64,000 bases of DNA from Pontixanthobacter aestiaquae. GTDB lineage: Bacteria; Pseudomonadota; Alphaproteobacteria; Sphingomonadales; Sphingomonadaceae. The notes beneath the pieces were generated by a model that was given only the letters and a program-made list of their open reading frames with translations, was not told the origin of the DNA and made no database searches. Shown here in pieces: positions 9,235-17,373 of the stretch (position 1 is its first letter; each line of letters begins with the position of its first letter). The stretch spans positions 1,435,001 through 1,499,000 of the forward strand of contig NZ_WTYZ01000001.1 of assembly GCF_009827455.1 (NCBI RefSeq). The letters run 5' to 3'. The position numbers and the translations under genes were made by a program.

Positions 9235-9280
9235 CCGATTCCTTCTCTTGGACCCTGTTCCATGTGTTCCATCGTGTTGG
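9235..9280 (+). repeat. 46-base repeat, copy 1
   Basis: Identical over 46 bases to 20215-20260. It contains two direct TGTTCCAT units ten bases apart. It lies 23 bases upstream of a start-like ATG (9304) preceded by GAGGGGAG. Copy 2 lies 31 bases upstream of a real start in the same orientation. Identity stops abruptly at both ends. Confidence 0.85.
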
Positions 9281-9322
9281 ATTTACCGAGGGGAGAACTG
9301 CGCATGACAGATCTTAACCGCC

Positions 9323-9402
9323 CGTCATTCCCGCGAAAGCGGGAACCCGGAGTAATCGAGCGCCTAGCCACCCCCGCGGTTCCCGCTTTCGCGGAATTGA
9401 CG
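9323..9402. repeat. Nested inverted repeat of the CGTCATTCCCGCGAAAGCGGGAA type
   Basis: Arms of about 26 bases (9323-9349 and 9376-9402) are inverted copies with few differences, each beginning CGTCA at the outer end, around a 26-base centre. Each arm also contains a smaller palindrome (TTCCCGC, GAAA, GCGGGAA in the left arm). The core is a dispersed intergenic repeat I recognise from many proteobacteria. The layout resembles two head-to-head REP units or a tiny non-autonomous element. Confidence 0.75.
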
Positions 9403-9424
9403 TGAAGAGGATGTTGAGAGCCAA

Positions 9425-10552
9425 ATGACCGATAAGATATACATCCGGCCCATCGGGCCGTCTGAAAGCCCGCAAAGTGAGGAAGGCGATACGGTCCGGC
9501 TTGCGGGCGGGATGGTCTATGCGCACCGGTTTGCGGTGTTGCATCGGAGCGGTGGCAAGACAGTTCAGCGGTGGCTGGTGGCGCCTTCTGGTATGGACGA
9601 TGTGCTGTCCGCGCTGCCCGATGATCTGGCGAGTGCAGCGCAGGCGCAATGGACGGCACTGGGCGCTACGCATCAACCGTTACACCTTGGCGACCGGACA
9701 ATCGTGCTCGATCAGCCGCAGATCATGGGCATTCTCAACGTGACGCCCGACAGTTTCTCGGACGGCGGCGAGTTTCTGGATGACGTCGAGGCAGGCCGCG
9801 CGCATGCCGCGGCGATGCTCGAAGCAGGCGCGGCGATGGTCGATATTGGCGGCGAAAGCACACGTCCTGGTGCGCCAGCGACATGGGAAGGCGACGAGCT
9901 GGAGCGGGTGTTGCCAGCGGTCGAATATTGTTCTGCAATGGGCGCGGCGATCAGTGTCGATACGCGGCGTCCGGCGGTTATGGAGGCTGCGCTCGACGCG
10001 GGCGCGCATATCATCAATGACGTGTCGGCTTTGAGGCATGATCCGCGTAGTCTGGAGCTGATGGCTGCGCGCGGATGCCCGGTGGTGCTGATGCATGCAC
10101 CGGGGGAAGGAGAGGACCTTCACCGCAACGCGAACTATTTGAACGTTGTGTTCGATGTGTTTGACTGGCTCCAAGCGCGGCGTGATGCAGCGATCGCTGC
10201 GGGTATTGATCGAGCAAATATCATCCTCGATCCGGGCATCGGTTTTGGCAAATCGCTGGCTGAGAACCTTGCGCTGATGAACGCTCTGCCGTTGTTTCAT
10301 GCGCTGGGGCAGCCGTTGCTGCTGGGCGCCAGTCGTAAGCGGATGATTGGTGCGCTATCGAATGAGGCACCGGCCGAGCAGCGCTTGGGCGGTAGTATCG
10401 CGCTGACAATTGCGGGAATGAATGCGGGGGTACAACTGCACCGTGTTCACGATGTTGCACCGGCGGTTCAGGCGCGCAATGTGTGGCGCGGGATGCGCGA
10501 TGCGGCGCTTACTGACTTCGGGGATATTGCGGCTGATCTTCCGGCGAGGTAA
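9425..10552 (+). CDS. folP: Dihydropteroate synthase with an N-terminal extension
   Basis: 375 residues, against about 280 usually. The catalytic TIM barrel begins near residue 98 with IMGILNVTPDSFSDGG and contains ESTRPGA, INDVSAL, VLMHAPG, LDPGIGFGKS and LLLGASRKRMIG, all standard pterin- and sulfonamide-site motifs. The enzyme condenses dihydropterin pyrophosphate with p-aminobenzoate in folate synthesis. The first roughly 95 residues (IRPIGPS, VYAHRFAVLHR, RWLVAP) are an extra domain that I do not recognise. The start at 9425 is the first in-frame ATG after the inverted repeat and has no strong ribosome binding site. Substitution of the extension for another folate function is not supported. 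Confidence 0.95.
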   Translation: MTDKIYIRPIGPSESPQSEEGDTVRLAGGMVYAHRFAVLHRSGGKTVQRWLVAPSGMDDVLSALPDDLASAAQAQWTALGATHQPLHLGDRTIVLDQPQIMGILNVTPDSFSDGGEFLDDVEAGRAHAAAMLEAGAAMVDIGGESTRPGAPATWEGDELERVLPAVEYCSAMGAAISVDTRRPAVMEAALDAGAHIINDVSALRHDPRSLELMAARGCPVVLMHAPGEGEDLHRNANYLNVVFDVFDWLQARRDAAIAAGIDRANIILDPGIGFGKSLAENLALMNALPLFHALGQPLLLGASRKRMIGALSNEAPAEQRLGGSIALTIAGMNAGVQLHRVHDVAPAVQARNVWRGMRDAALTDFGDIAADLPAR

Positions 10553-10571
10553 CTTCGCAACCGTTGGCAGA

Positions 10572-10973
10572 TTACGGTGCGCGTACCCGGCTGATCAGCG
10601 TTTTGAGAGCATCGGCGATCCATTGTTCGTCGACGTTGTCATAGTCGGTGGTGACAGGCTCTTTGGAAGCCAGCGTGTAGGCGCTTCTGTCCACGGTATC
10701 GCAACCCAGCACGGCCTTGCCATCCTGCAGCTTCACCGAAACGGCCACGGTACGCTTGCTGTGCACCTTGATGACATATTGTTTGAAGTCGGATGTCGCG
10801 CCTTCTTCGGCAAGTTCAAAATCACGGCGGCCTTCAAAAGATTCCTTCACCAGCTCGACCAACCGCGCGAGTTTCGGGGCTTCGTCCCGGTCCCAGCGGA
10901 ACCGCTCGAATTGCTCGTCGTCGACCACGCTTGAAAACTGGTCGCAAACCTGTTGGAATTCGTCCTGTGCCAT
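10572..10973 (-). CDS. Hypothetical protein, 133 residues
   Basis: The start at 10973 has GAGGA six bases upstream; a longer ATG at 11015 lacks this. The product begins MAQDEFQQVCDQF and alternates charged helices with a beta-rich second half (YVIKVHSKRTVAVSVKLQDGKAVLGC). It has no signal peptide or membrane span. No family was recognised, though the compact alpha/beta pattern looks like a folded cytoplasmic protein. It is convergent with folP, 19 bases from its stop. It has no evident operon partner. Confidence 0.7.
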   Translation of the reverse strand: MAQDEFQQVCDQFSSVVDDEQFERFRWDRDEAPKLARLVELVKESFEGRRDFELAEEGATSDFKQYVIKVHSKRTVAVSVKLQDGKAVLGCDTVDRSAYTLASKEPVTTDYDNVDEQWIADALKTLISRVRAP

Positions 10974-11171
10974 GTGTGGTCCTCGCGTTGGATCTGCCCC
11001 AACTGGCACGATCATCGGCTGCTAGACTAGCGCGATAAGCCTTAATATCGCGTCAAAATCGAGAACTATCGCATGCTACCTCGCACCGTTCAGCGCTGCG
11101 GGCAGCGTTGATGCTGGTGGCGGTTAGGACGCAGCGAGCCTGCTCGTAGGCGTCCGTTCCCGTTCCTGACC

Positions 11172-11933
11172 CTAGAGCGAAAAACCGCCGTCGCTTATTT
11201 GCACCGTTCCGGTGATATTGGCGGCGGCATCGCTCAGCAGGTAGCCGATATTTCCGGCGATCTCGTCTGATGTTGCAAGTTTGCCGCGCGGTGTTCCAAC
11301 GGCGAGCGCTTGTAAGGCGGCTTCGCGGCCTTGCTCTTCGACCATCTTCTGAAAGGCTTCACCAGCGTCCCAGATCGCCGTGTCGACCCCGCCCGGGGCA
11401 ATAGCGTTGACGCGGATCTTATCCGCTGCGCCTTCAGCCGCTGCGAGGCGTGCCATGTGCGAAACGCCGGCTTTGGCGACACCATAGGCGCCGATGGCGG
11501 GTACAGCTTTGTGGCCAGTGATAGAGGCGACCAGAACCGCGCTCCCTCCGCCCGATTTTTTCATCGCGCGTAGTGCCGTGCGCAGGGTCAAAAATGCGCC
11601 ATCCAGATTGACGCTCATCACTTTGCGCCAATCGCTGAATGTGTGGTCCGCTATCGGGGCAAACGCTCCAATACCCGCATTGACGATCGCATGATCGAGA
11701 CTGTCGAGAGTGACATCAAGTCCGTTCCAGAAACCCTCATCACTGACATCGGCGGTGTGGAGCTCTGTGTCGCAGGACAGCTCCATCGCTGCGAGGCCGT
11801 CTGCATCCTTGTCGATCAAGATCAGCTTTCCGATACCGCTCTGGTCGAGCCACTTCGCGCTCGCCGCGCCAATGCCCGAGGCAGCACCAGTGATAAGCGC
11901 AGAACGCCCGCTAAAATCGAGTTCGTTTTTCAT
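11172..11933 (-). CDS. Short-chain dehydrogenase/reductase
   Basis: 253 residues, classical SDR length. Cofactor-binding TGAASGIG lies at about residues 15-22, with IDKD at the end of strand 2 suggesting NAD(H) preference. NAGIG is near 90, a catalytic Ser is in VASITG, and Tyr and Lys are in YGVAK near 154-158. The C-terminal ISDGG segment is typical of the family. It probably oxidises or reduces a hydroxyl or ketone; the substrate is unknown. It is upstream of no obvious pathway gene: the NtrC-like regulator on the same strand ends upstream of the right border, so they may be weakly linked. Confidence 0.88.
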   Translation of the reverse strand: MKNELDFSGRSALITGAASGIGAASAKWLDQSGIGKLILIDKDADGLAAMELSCDTELHTADVSDEGFWNGLDVTLDSLDHAIVNAGIGAFAPIADHTFSDWRKVMSVNLDGAFLTLRTALRAMKKSGGGSAVLVASITGHKAVPAIGAYGVAKAGVSHMARLAAAEGAADKIRVNAIAPGGVDTAIWDAGEAFQKMVEEQGREAALQALAVGTPRGKLATSDEIAGNIGYLLSDAAANITGTVQISDGGFSL

Positions 11934-11976
11934 GGAGCGGCGCCTAGCAGTAAGACATGCCGGGGCCTAGGCCGAT

Positions 11977-13416
11977 TTAGGCTGCGTCGCCAATCCCGAG
12001 ATCGCCGAGCTTGCGGTAGAGCGTCGAGCGGCCAATGCCGAGGCGGCGTGCGACCTCTGTCATGCGTCCGCGATAGTGGCCGATGGCGAGGCGGATCACA
12101 TCAGCTTCGATCTCTTCCAGCGGACGCAAATTCCCGTCAGGCGTGTAGAGCATAACGCCGACACCTTCCTGAAGCGGATTAATTGCATCGTCGAGTTCAC
12201 CAAGGATTTCGGACAATTGCGGGAAGGATTCAGCGGTGAGAGTTTCCTTGTCGCAGAACACGGCGGCACGGAACAAAACAGCCTGTAATTGGCGCACGTT
12301 GCCCGGCCAATCATAGGCGGCCAGCAAAGTCAGCGCGCCATCGCTGATCGACTTTTGCACCATTCCAGGTTGATCGCCAAAGCGGGCGAGGAAATGACGC
12401 GACAACGCCGTGATGTCACCCTGGCGGTCGCGCAGGGGCGGCAACGATATTTTGGTTTGCGAGATCTCGTCCAGCAGATCCGGATGGAAGTGCCCGATAT
12501 TGTTTTTCTCGTCGATTAGATCGGTGAGCGGCAGATTGCTCGCGCAGAGCAAACGGACGTCGATCTTGAAACCGTGCTTGGCACCAATGGGCCGCACGAT
12601 GCCGGACGACATTGTCTCTGCCAATTTGGCCTGCAAATCTGCATCCAAACGGTCGATCTCGTCGAGGATCAGCGTGCCGCCATCGCATTGTTGCAAAGCG
12701 CCGATCTGGCGGTCAAATGCGCCCGGAAAAGCGTTCTGCTCATGCCCGAACAGGACAGATTCGATGGAATTGGCCGCCACGCTGCGGACATTGATCAGGC
12801 GCATCGGTGCTTTGGCGCGCGGGCTGGCCCCATGCATTGCGCGCAGCAACATTTCCTTGCCGGTTCCACTTTCGCCCTCGATCAGAACCGGCCCGTGCCC
12901 GCGTGCAGCCTTGGCAGCTTTGGCCAATGCCGAGCGAAATTCCGGGGCATTGCCGATCATCGCGTCGAAATCGAGCACGGTATTCATTTTCTCGGTCAGC
13001 GGCTGCAGCTCGTCTTTAGGCGCCTCTTGCTTGGTAGAACTGCGCAGTGCCTGCATCAGCCGATCAGGCGAGACCGGCTTGATAAGGTAATCTGTCGCAC
13101 CCGAACGCATTGCTTCGACCGCGAGCAGCGGACTAGCGCTGGTGGTCAGCATCAGGATCGGCATGGCCGGACGGCGTGCTTTAAGTTCTTCGATCAAAGT
13201 ACAGGCATCATCGCCTGGAACCCATTGATCGAGAATAATCGCTGAGCATTGCATGCCTTGGCGTGTTCCGAGCATCGCAATCGCGGTCTCTGAATCCTCG
13301 ACGACAAGCGTGCGCCAACCCTCGCGCGCGGCGAGTGCAGTGATCAACCGGCTTTGCGCCGGCTCATCATCGATCAGCATCAAAAGGCGCGATTCGCTCT
13401 CTGCCATAGTCTCCAA
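11977..13416 (-). CDS. NtrC-like response regulator with a degenerate GAFTGA loop
   Basis: 479 residues. The receiver domain (about 10-125) has the acidic pair at D16/D17, the phosphoacceptor D63 in LDQW and K113 in LIKP. The AAA+ domain (about 150-390) has Walker A GESGTGKE at 181-188 and Walker B LILDEID near 249-255. The C-terminal Fis-type helix-turn-helix ([18 protein letters not shown]) starts near 446. The sigma-54 contact loop, normally GAFTGA, reads NAFPGA at 228-233, changing both the first glycine and the key threonine. It may therefore not activate sigma-54 RNA polymerase, as in the known NtrC variants that work with sigma-70. No cognate kinase lies nearby. Confidence 0.88.
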   Translation of the reverse strand: METMAESESRLLMLIDDEPAQSRLITALAAREGWRTLVVEDSETAIAMLGTRQGMQCSAIILDQWVPGDDACTLIEELKARRPAMPILMLTTSASPLLAVEAMRSGATDYLIKPVSPDRLMQALRSSTKQEAPKDELQPLTEKMNTVLDFDAMIGNAPEFRSALAKAAKAARGHGPVLIEGESGTGKEMLLRAMHGASPRAKAPMRLINVRSVAANSIESVLFGHEQNAFPGAFDRQIGALQQCDGGTLILDEIDRLDADLQAKLAETMSSGIVRPIGAKHGFKIDVRLLCASNLPLTDLIDEKNNIGHFHPDLLDEISQTKISLPPLRDRQGDITALSRHFLARFGDQPGMVQKSISDGALTLLAAYDWPGNVRQLQAVLFRAAVFCDKETLTAESFPQLSEILGELDDAINPLQEGVGVMLYTPDGNLRPLEEIEADVIRLAIGHYRGRMTEVARRLGIGRSTLYRKLGDLGIGDAA

Positions 13417-13574
13417 AACCGTCCCGTTGCGGTACAGACCCTCCGTTTAGAGCGAACCGGTAAAGGTCTAATTAAGGCTAAGAAGAAGTTTCAGGCCCTT
13501 GATGCACAGCAAAGCGCGCGATAGACCGCTACCGAACGTCTCGTTCAACACTTTTCAAATGGGGAATACGTATA

Positions 13575-13700
13575 ATGGCATCGGCAAACGACATGAAAGC
13601 GGCGGAGAAAACCTACAGCGCCTTCATCGCTAATTTGAAATGGACGGTACCCGTGATTGCGGTCATTACCGCCATCGTCGTCATTCTGATCTCCAACTAA
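13575..13700 (+). CDS. aa3-type cytochrome c oxidase subunit IV
   Basis: 41 residues from the ATG at 13575, preceded by GGGGAA about nine bases upstream. The product has a short polar N-terminus (MASANDMKAAEKTYSAF) and one C-terminal membrane span (VIAVITAIVVILIS). Length, the TYSxFIxxLKW pattern and position just before pntAA match the bacterial aa3 oxidase subunit IV family, a small accessory helix of the oxidase in the inner membrane. The other oxidase genes are not in the window. Placement before the pnt operon suggests joint transcription. Confidence 0.78.
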   Translation: MASANDMKAAEKTYSAFIANLKWTVPVIAVITAIVVILISN

Positions 13701-13710
13701 GATCGCCACT

Positions 13711-14832
13711 TTGCAAATCGCAGCCCTGAAAGAACGCGCCGCCGGTGAAGCGCGCGTTTCGATCACTCCCGAAACGGTGAAGAAGTTCATTGCGCTCGGT
13801 GCCGAAGTGACTGTCGAAAAAGGCGCTGGCGAAACTGCGTCGATTTCCGATGCTGCTTTTGAAGATGCGGGCGCTACCATCGCGACGGCAGCAAAAGCGG
13901 CTGAGGGGGCAGAGATTATTCTCAGCGTGCAGGCTCCCGATGTTGCGGCGCTGAAAGGCGCTGCAAAGGGCGCGTGGGTTGCCGCGACTTTCGATCCGGT
14001 CGGCGACAAGGGTCGGGTCGAGGCCTATGCCAAGGCGGGCTTCGAAGCGTTATCAATGGAATTCATGCCGCGCATTACACGGGCGCAAAGCATGGATGTT
14101 CTGTCCAGCCAGTCCAACCTGTCAGGCTACAAGGCGGTGATTTCTGCAGCCAATGAATATGGCCGCGCTTTTCCGATGATGATGACGGCTGCCGGGACGG
14201 TTCAGGCGGCGCGTTGCTTTGTCATGGGTGTCGGCGTTGCGGGCTTGCAAGCCATCGCGACCGCCAAGCGTCTTGGCGCGCAGGTCAGCGCGACTGATGT
14301 TCGCAGTGCCACCAAGGAGCAGATTCAGTCGCTCGGTGCCAAGCCGATCTTCGTGGAGAACGTCGCGGGTATCGAAGGCGAGGGCAGCGGCGGCTACGCC
14401 ACCGAAATGAGTGAAGAATACCAGAAGGCGCAGGCCGAACTGGTATCCAGTCATATTGCCAAACAGGATATCGTGATCACGACCGCGCTGATCCCGGGTC
14501 GCGCTGCACCGCGCCTGATTTCCGACGCGCAGATCGCTACGATGAAGCAAGGCAGCGTGATTTTCGATCTGGCGGTTGCGCAGGGCGGCAATGTCGAAGG
14601 CAGCGAGCCTGACAAGATAGTGGTGAAGCATGGCGTCAAGATCATGGGTTTCTCCAACACACCCAGCCATCTGGCGGCAGATGCATCGGCGCTGTTTGCA
14701 CGCAATCTCTACAATTTCCTCTCCGCGTTCTGGGACGCAGAGCAAGGCAAGCCTGTGCTCGACGAGGAAATCGGTGATGCCGTGCGGCTGACGCAAGGCG
14801 GTAAAATTGTGAATGAAAGGCTGCTCGGATGA
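13711..14832 (+). CDS. pntAA: NAD(P) transhydrogenase, alpha subunit part 1 (NAD-binding)
   Basis: 373 residues starting at TTG 13711, ten bases after the oxidase subunit gene; MQIAALKERAAGEARVSITPETVKKF matches the usual PntA N-terminus, so the TTG is accepted despite a weak ribosome binding site. An alanine-dehydrogenase/PNT fold follows, with the NAD-binding GVGVAGLQAIATAKRLGA near residue 170 and VSATDVR. It forms the soluble domain I that binds NAD(H) in proton-translocating transhydrogenase, which makes NADPH from NADH using the proton gradient. The split alpha subunit is the common alphaproteobacterial form. It overlaps a lipoprotein gene by four bases. Confidence 0.95.
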   Translation: MQIAALKERAAGEARVSITPETVKKFIALGAEVTVEKGAGETASISDAAFEDAGATIATAAKAAEGAEIILSVQAPDVAALKGAAKGAWVAATFDPVGDKGRVEAYAKAGFEALSMEFMPRITRAQSMDVLSSQSNLSGYKAVISAANEYGRAFPMMMTAAGTVQAARCFVMGVGVAGLQAIATAKRLGAQVSATDVRSATKEQIQSLGAKPIFVENVAGIEGEGSGGYATEMSEEYQKAQAELVSSHIAKQDIVITTALIPGRAAPRLISDAQIATMKQGSVIFDLAVAQGGNVEGSEPDKIVVKHGVKIMGFSNTPSHLAADASALFARNLYNFLSAFWDAEQGKPVLDEEIGDAVRLTQGGKIVNERLLG

Positions 14833-15242
14833 AGCCGTTAGCTCCGCTTTTCCTGTTCGCTCTAGCTGGCTGTTCGCAGTTGAGTGGCAGCGGACCAGAC
14901 TATGGCCGCGATGAAGCGATTGCCGGAGCAGCATTCCGGGCCGAGGCATTTGAAACCTATGCCAAGCTCAATCCGGTCTGCCCTTATACAGCGAATACCG
15001 ACCAACTGGCGCGTTATGCCGAGCCTGCGGAGCGCTTCCAGAAATTGCGCGATTGGGTCGCGGATACGCCGTTCGCAGTCGATCTCGCGATTGTCGAGGG
15101 GCGCTTCAATCACTTTTGGAGCGTCAACACCGCAGAATGCGGCCCGACCGATAACGAAGAGAGCATGGCCGCTTTCAATGCCGAGCTGGAAGATTTGAAC
15201 CGGCGTCTAGCGGCGCTCGAAAAAATGGCGGGAATGATCTGA
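14829..15242 (+). CDS. Predicted lipoprotein inside the pnt operon
   Basis: 137 residues. The N-terminus MKPLAPLFLFALAGC is a lipoprotein signal with the lipid-bearing cysteine at position 15. The mature part is acidic and helical, with three cysteines that could form disulfides (NPVCPYT, TAECGPT), and has no recognised domain. The start overlaps the pntAA stop (ATGA), and pntAB follows 48 bases later, so it is cotranscribed between two subunits of one membrane enzyme. A role in the assembly or surface of the transhydrogenase is only a guess; it may be a passenger gene. Confidence 0.8.
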   Translation: MKPLAPLFLFALAGCSQLSGSGPDYGRDEAIAGAAFRAEAFETYAKLNPVCPYTANTDQLARYAEPAERFQKLRDWVADTPFAVDLAIVEGRFNHFWSVNTAECGPTDNEESMAAFNAELEDLNRRLAALEKMAGMI

Positions 15243-15290
15243 TCATCGCGCTGAATATTTGTAATTCACTGACCTGACGAAAGGCCTCCT

Positions 15291-15575
15291 GTGGACTTTA
15301 TCTCGATACTTTCGATTTTCGTAATGGCCTGCTTTGTCGGCTACTACGTCGTGTGGTCGGTGACACCCGCGCTGCATACGCCGCTGATGGCGGTGACCAA
15401 TGCGATTTCGTCCGTGATTATAGTCGGCGCGTTGATCGCGGCGGCTGAAGCGGGCAGTCCCGCCGCAAAGTGGCTGGGGCTGTTCGGGGTCGTGCTGGCG
15501 AGCGTCAATATTTTTGGCGGTTTCGCTGTTACCGAGCGAATGCTGGCGATGTATAAGAAGAAGGAGGGCAAATGA
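15291..15575 (+). CDS. pntAB: NAD(P) transhydrogenase, alpha subunit part 2 (membrane)
   Basis: 94 residues from a GTG at 15291 (AAAGG upstream). It holds about three membrane spans, starting DFISILSIFVMACFVGYYVVW and including VTPALHTPLMAVTNAISSVIIVGAL, the conserved block of the membrane part of PntA. It forms part of the proton channel domain II. The stop overlaps the pntB start (ATGA). It is separated from pntAA by the lipoprotein gene, unlike the usual tight pntAA-pntAB order. Confidence 0.95.
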   Translation: MDFISILSIFVMACFVGYYVVWSVTPALHTPLMAVTNAISSVIIVGALIAAAEAGSPAAKWLGLFGVVLASVNIFGGFAVTERMLAMYKKKEGK

Positions 15576-17026
15576 TGCTCTCCGTCCTGGCATCGGGCGC
15601 TGTAGGCGCTGGCACACCGGCCTGGGCGATGCTCGCCTATCTCGCAGCGGGAGTGCTCTTCATTCTTGCTCTGCGCGGACTGAGTTCGCCGCAAACGAGC
15701 CGCGCGGGCAACCGTTATGGCATGATCGGTATGTTGATCGCTGTCGTGACCACGCTGGTCACGCATGATGTTGCTACACTGCCGGAAATCGGCATCGCAA
15801 TGTTCTTGGGCGGGGTTATCGGAGTCACTGTAGCGCGCAAGATCGCGATGACAGCGATGCCGGAACTGGTCGCAGGCTTTCACTCTCTGGTTGGTCTCGC
15901 GGCAGTTGTTGTGGGTTTGGCCGCTTGGCTGGACCCCGCATCGTTCGGGATTACCGATAGCGCGGGGCAAATCCTGACGGTCAGCCGGATCGAACTCGGC
16001 CTCGGTATCGCGATCGGTGCGATCACCTTCTCCGGCTCGGTCATAGCTTTCCTGAAGCTGTCGGGGCGGATGAGCGGCAATCCGATCCTGCTGCCTATGC
16101 GGCATTTCATCAATCTGGGAACGCTTCTCGCCATTCTCGGGATGATTGCTGCCTATGCAGTGTCCGGTGCGGCGGGAGCGGGCGAAGGTCAGCTCATTAT
16201 CTGGATTACGGTCGCGGCGTTTATTATCGGCTTCCTGTTGATCATTCCGATTGGCGGGGCAGATATGCCGGTCGTGGTGTCGATGCTGAACAGTTACTCC
16301 GGCTGGGCGGCAGCGGCGATGGGCTTCACGCTGGGTAACACTGCAATGATTATTACCGGCGCGCTGGTCGGTTCATCGGGGGCGATCCTCAGCTACATCA
16401 TGTGCAAGGCCATGAACCGCAGTTTCATCAGCGTTATCGCGGGCGGATTTGGTGCGGATGATAGCGGCAGCGGCGATGGTGAACCGCGCGAGCAGCGCCC
16501 GTATAAACAAGGCAGTGCGGCCGACGCGGCCTTCATGCTGGAGCAGGCCGAGAACGTCATCATCATCCCGGGTTACGGTATGGCGGTGGCGCAGGCGCAG
16601 CATGCTCTGCGCGAAATGTGCGATCTGCTGGAAGAAAAGGGCGTCAGCGTAAAATTTGCCATCCACCCGGTTGCGGGACGGATGCCGGGGCACATGAATG
16701 TGCTGCTCGCCGAAGCCAGCGTCGATTACGACAAAGTGTTCGAGCTGGAAGACATCAACAGCGAATTTGCGCAGGCGGATGTCGCTTTCATCATCGGCGC
16801 GAATGACGTTGTGAACCCGGCGGCGAAGACCGACAAATCATCGCCAATCTACGGTATGCCGGTGTTCGATGTGGACAAGGCCAAGCAGGTCTTTTTCATC
16901 AAGCGCAGCATGGGCGGGGTCGGTTATGCCGGCGTCGACAATGATGTGTTTTATATGGACCAGACCATGATGCTGCTGTCCGATGCGAAAAAGATGGTCG
17001 AAGAGATCGTGAAGAGCATCGATTGA
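15572..17026 (+). CDS. pntB: NAD(P) transhydrogenase, beta subunit
   Basis: 484 residues. Multiple membrane spans occupy about residues 1-290 (proton channel half), with GGADMPVVVSMLNSYSGWAAAAMGF as signature; the C-terminal soluble domain III binds NADP(H), with PGYGMAVAQAQ, IHPVAGRMPGHMNVLLAEA and GANDVVNPAAK. Together with PntAA and PntAB it forms the proton-coupled transhydrogenase in the inner membrane. The ATG at 15572 overlaps the pntAB stop. The following small gene starts within the stop (TGATG), so the operon continues. Confidence 0.96.
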   Translation: MMLSVLASGAVGAGTPAWAMLAYLAAGVLFILALRGLSSPQTSRAGNRYGMIGMLIAVVTTLVTHDVATLPEIGIAMFLGGVIGVTVARKIAMTAMPELVAGFHSLVGLAAVVVGLAAWLDPASFGITDSAGQILTVSRIELGLGIAIGAITFSGSVIAFLKLSGRMSGNPILLPMRHFINLGTLLAILGMIAAYAVSGAAGAGEGQLIIWITVAAFIIGFLLIIPIGGADMPVVVSMLNSYSGWAAAAMGFTLGNTAMIITGALVGSSGAILSYIMCKAMNRSFISVIAGGFGADDSGSGDGEPREQRPYKQGSAADAAFMLEQAENVIIIPGYGMAVAQAQHALREMCDLLEEKGVSVKFAIHPVAGRMPGHMNVLLAEASVDYDKVFELEDINSEFAQADVAFIIGANDVVNPAAKTDKSSPIYGMPVFDVDKAKQVFFIKRSMGGVGYAGVDNDVFYMDQTMMLLSDAKKMVEEIVKSID

Positions 17027-17367
17027 TGCGCAAGCTGCTCTTTGCCATCATTGTGCTGGTTCTGCTCGTGGGGATTGCGCTTCAAACAGGCCTCGCGAAG
17101 CCGGTTGTGCAGTGGCGCGTCGAGTCCGCATTGCTGGAATCGGGCATGTCGGAAAAGCGGGCCAGTTGTATGGCGGCCCGCATGGTTGACCGGCTGAGCA
17201 TTCAGCAGCTTTACGAGCTGCGGCAAGGAATGGCACCGCGTGACGGAGAGACCGACAAGCCCGATGGGCTCGGCGATCTAATCAAGCGCTTGCGGCGCGG
17301 GACCGACACAGAAACCGTCACGGTCGTCACTTCCAGCGCAGGGCTCTGCGCCATCGGTATTGGCTGA
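17026..17367 (+). CDS. Membrane-anchored hypothetical protein at the end of the pnt operon
   Basis: 113 residues from the ATG at 17026 that overlaps the pntB stop by one base. The N-terminus MRKLLFAIIVLVLLVGIAL is a signal anchor or uncleaved signal; the rest (about 90 residues) is presumably periplasmic and has two cysteines (ASCMAAR and AGLCAIG) that could pair. No family was recognised. Its tight coupling to pntB suggests shared expression but does not prove a shared function. It ends seven bases before the convergent DUF2147 gene. Confidence 0.7.
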   Translation: MRKLLFAIIVLVLLVGIALQTGLAKPVVQWRVESALLESGMSEKRASCMAARMVDRLSIQQLYELRQGMAPRDGETDKPDGLGDLIKRLRRGTDTETVTVVTSSAGLCAIGIG

Positions 17368-17373
17368 GCAGCC

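Larger units (their letters stand above)
8836..9424. other. 589-base gene-poor region upstream of folP
   Basis: No convincing protein gene was found here. The part near 8835 should hold the promoter of the small-gene set on the minus strand. A short CAGCG/CGCTG hairpin lies near 9078-9093. The right half contains one copy of a 46-base repeat (9235-9280) and a nested inverted repeat (9323-9402). A 33-codon reading frame at 9304-9405 has a good GAGGGGAG site, but it consists mostly of the inverted repeat and looks like a truncated gene start. Confidence 0.6.

Noticed and set aside
14122..14949. Minus-strand frame of 275 codons opposite pntAA
   Set aside because: Antisense to highly conserved NAD-binding sequence; composition is shadow-like.
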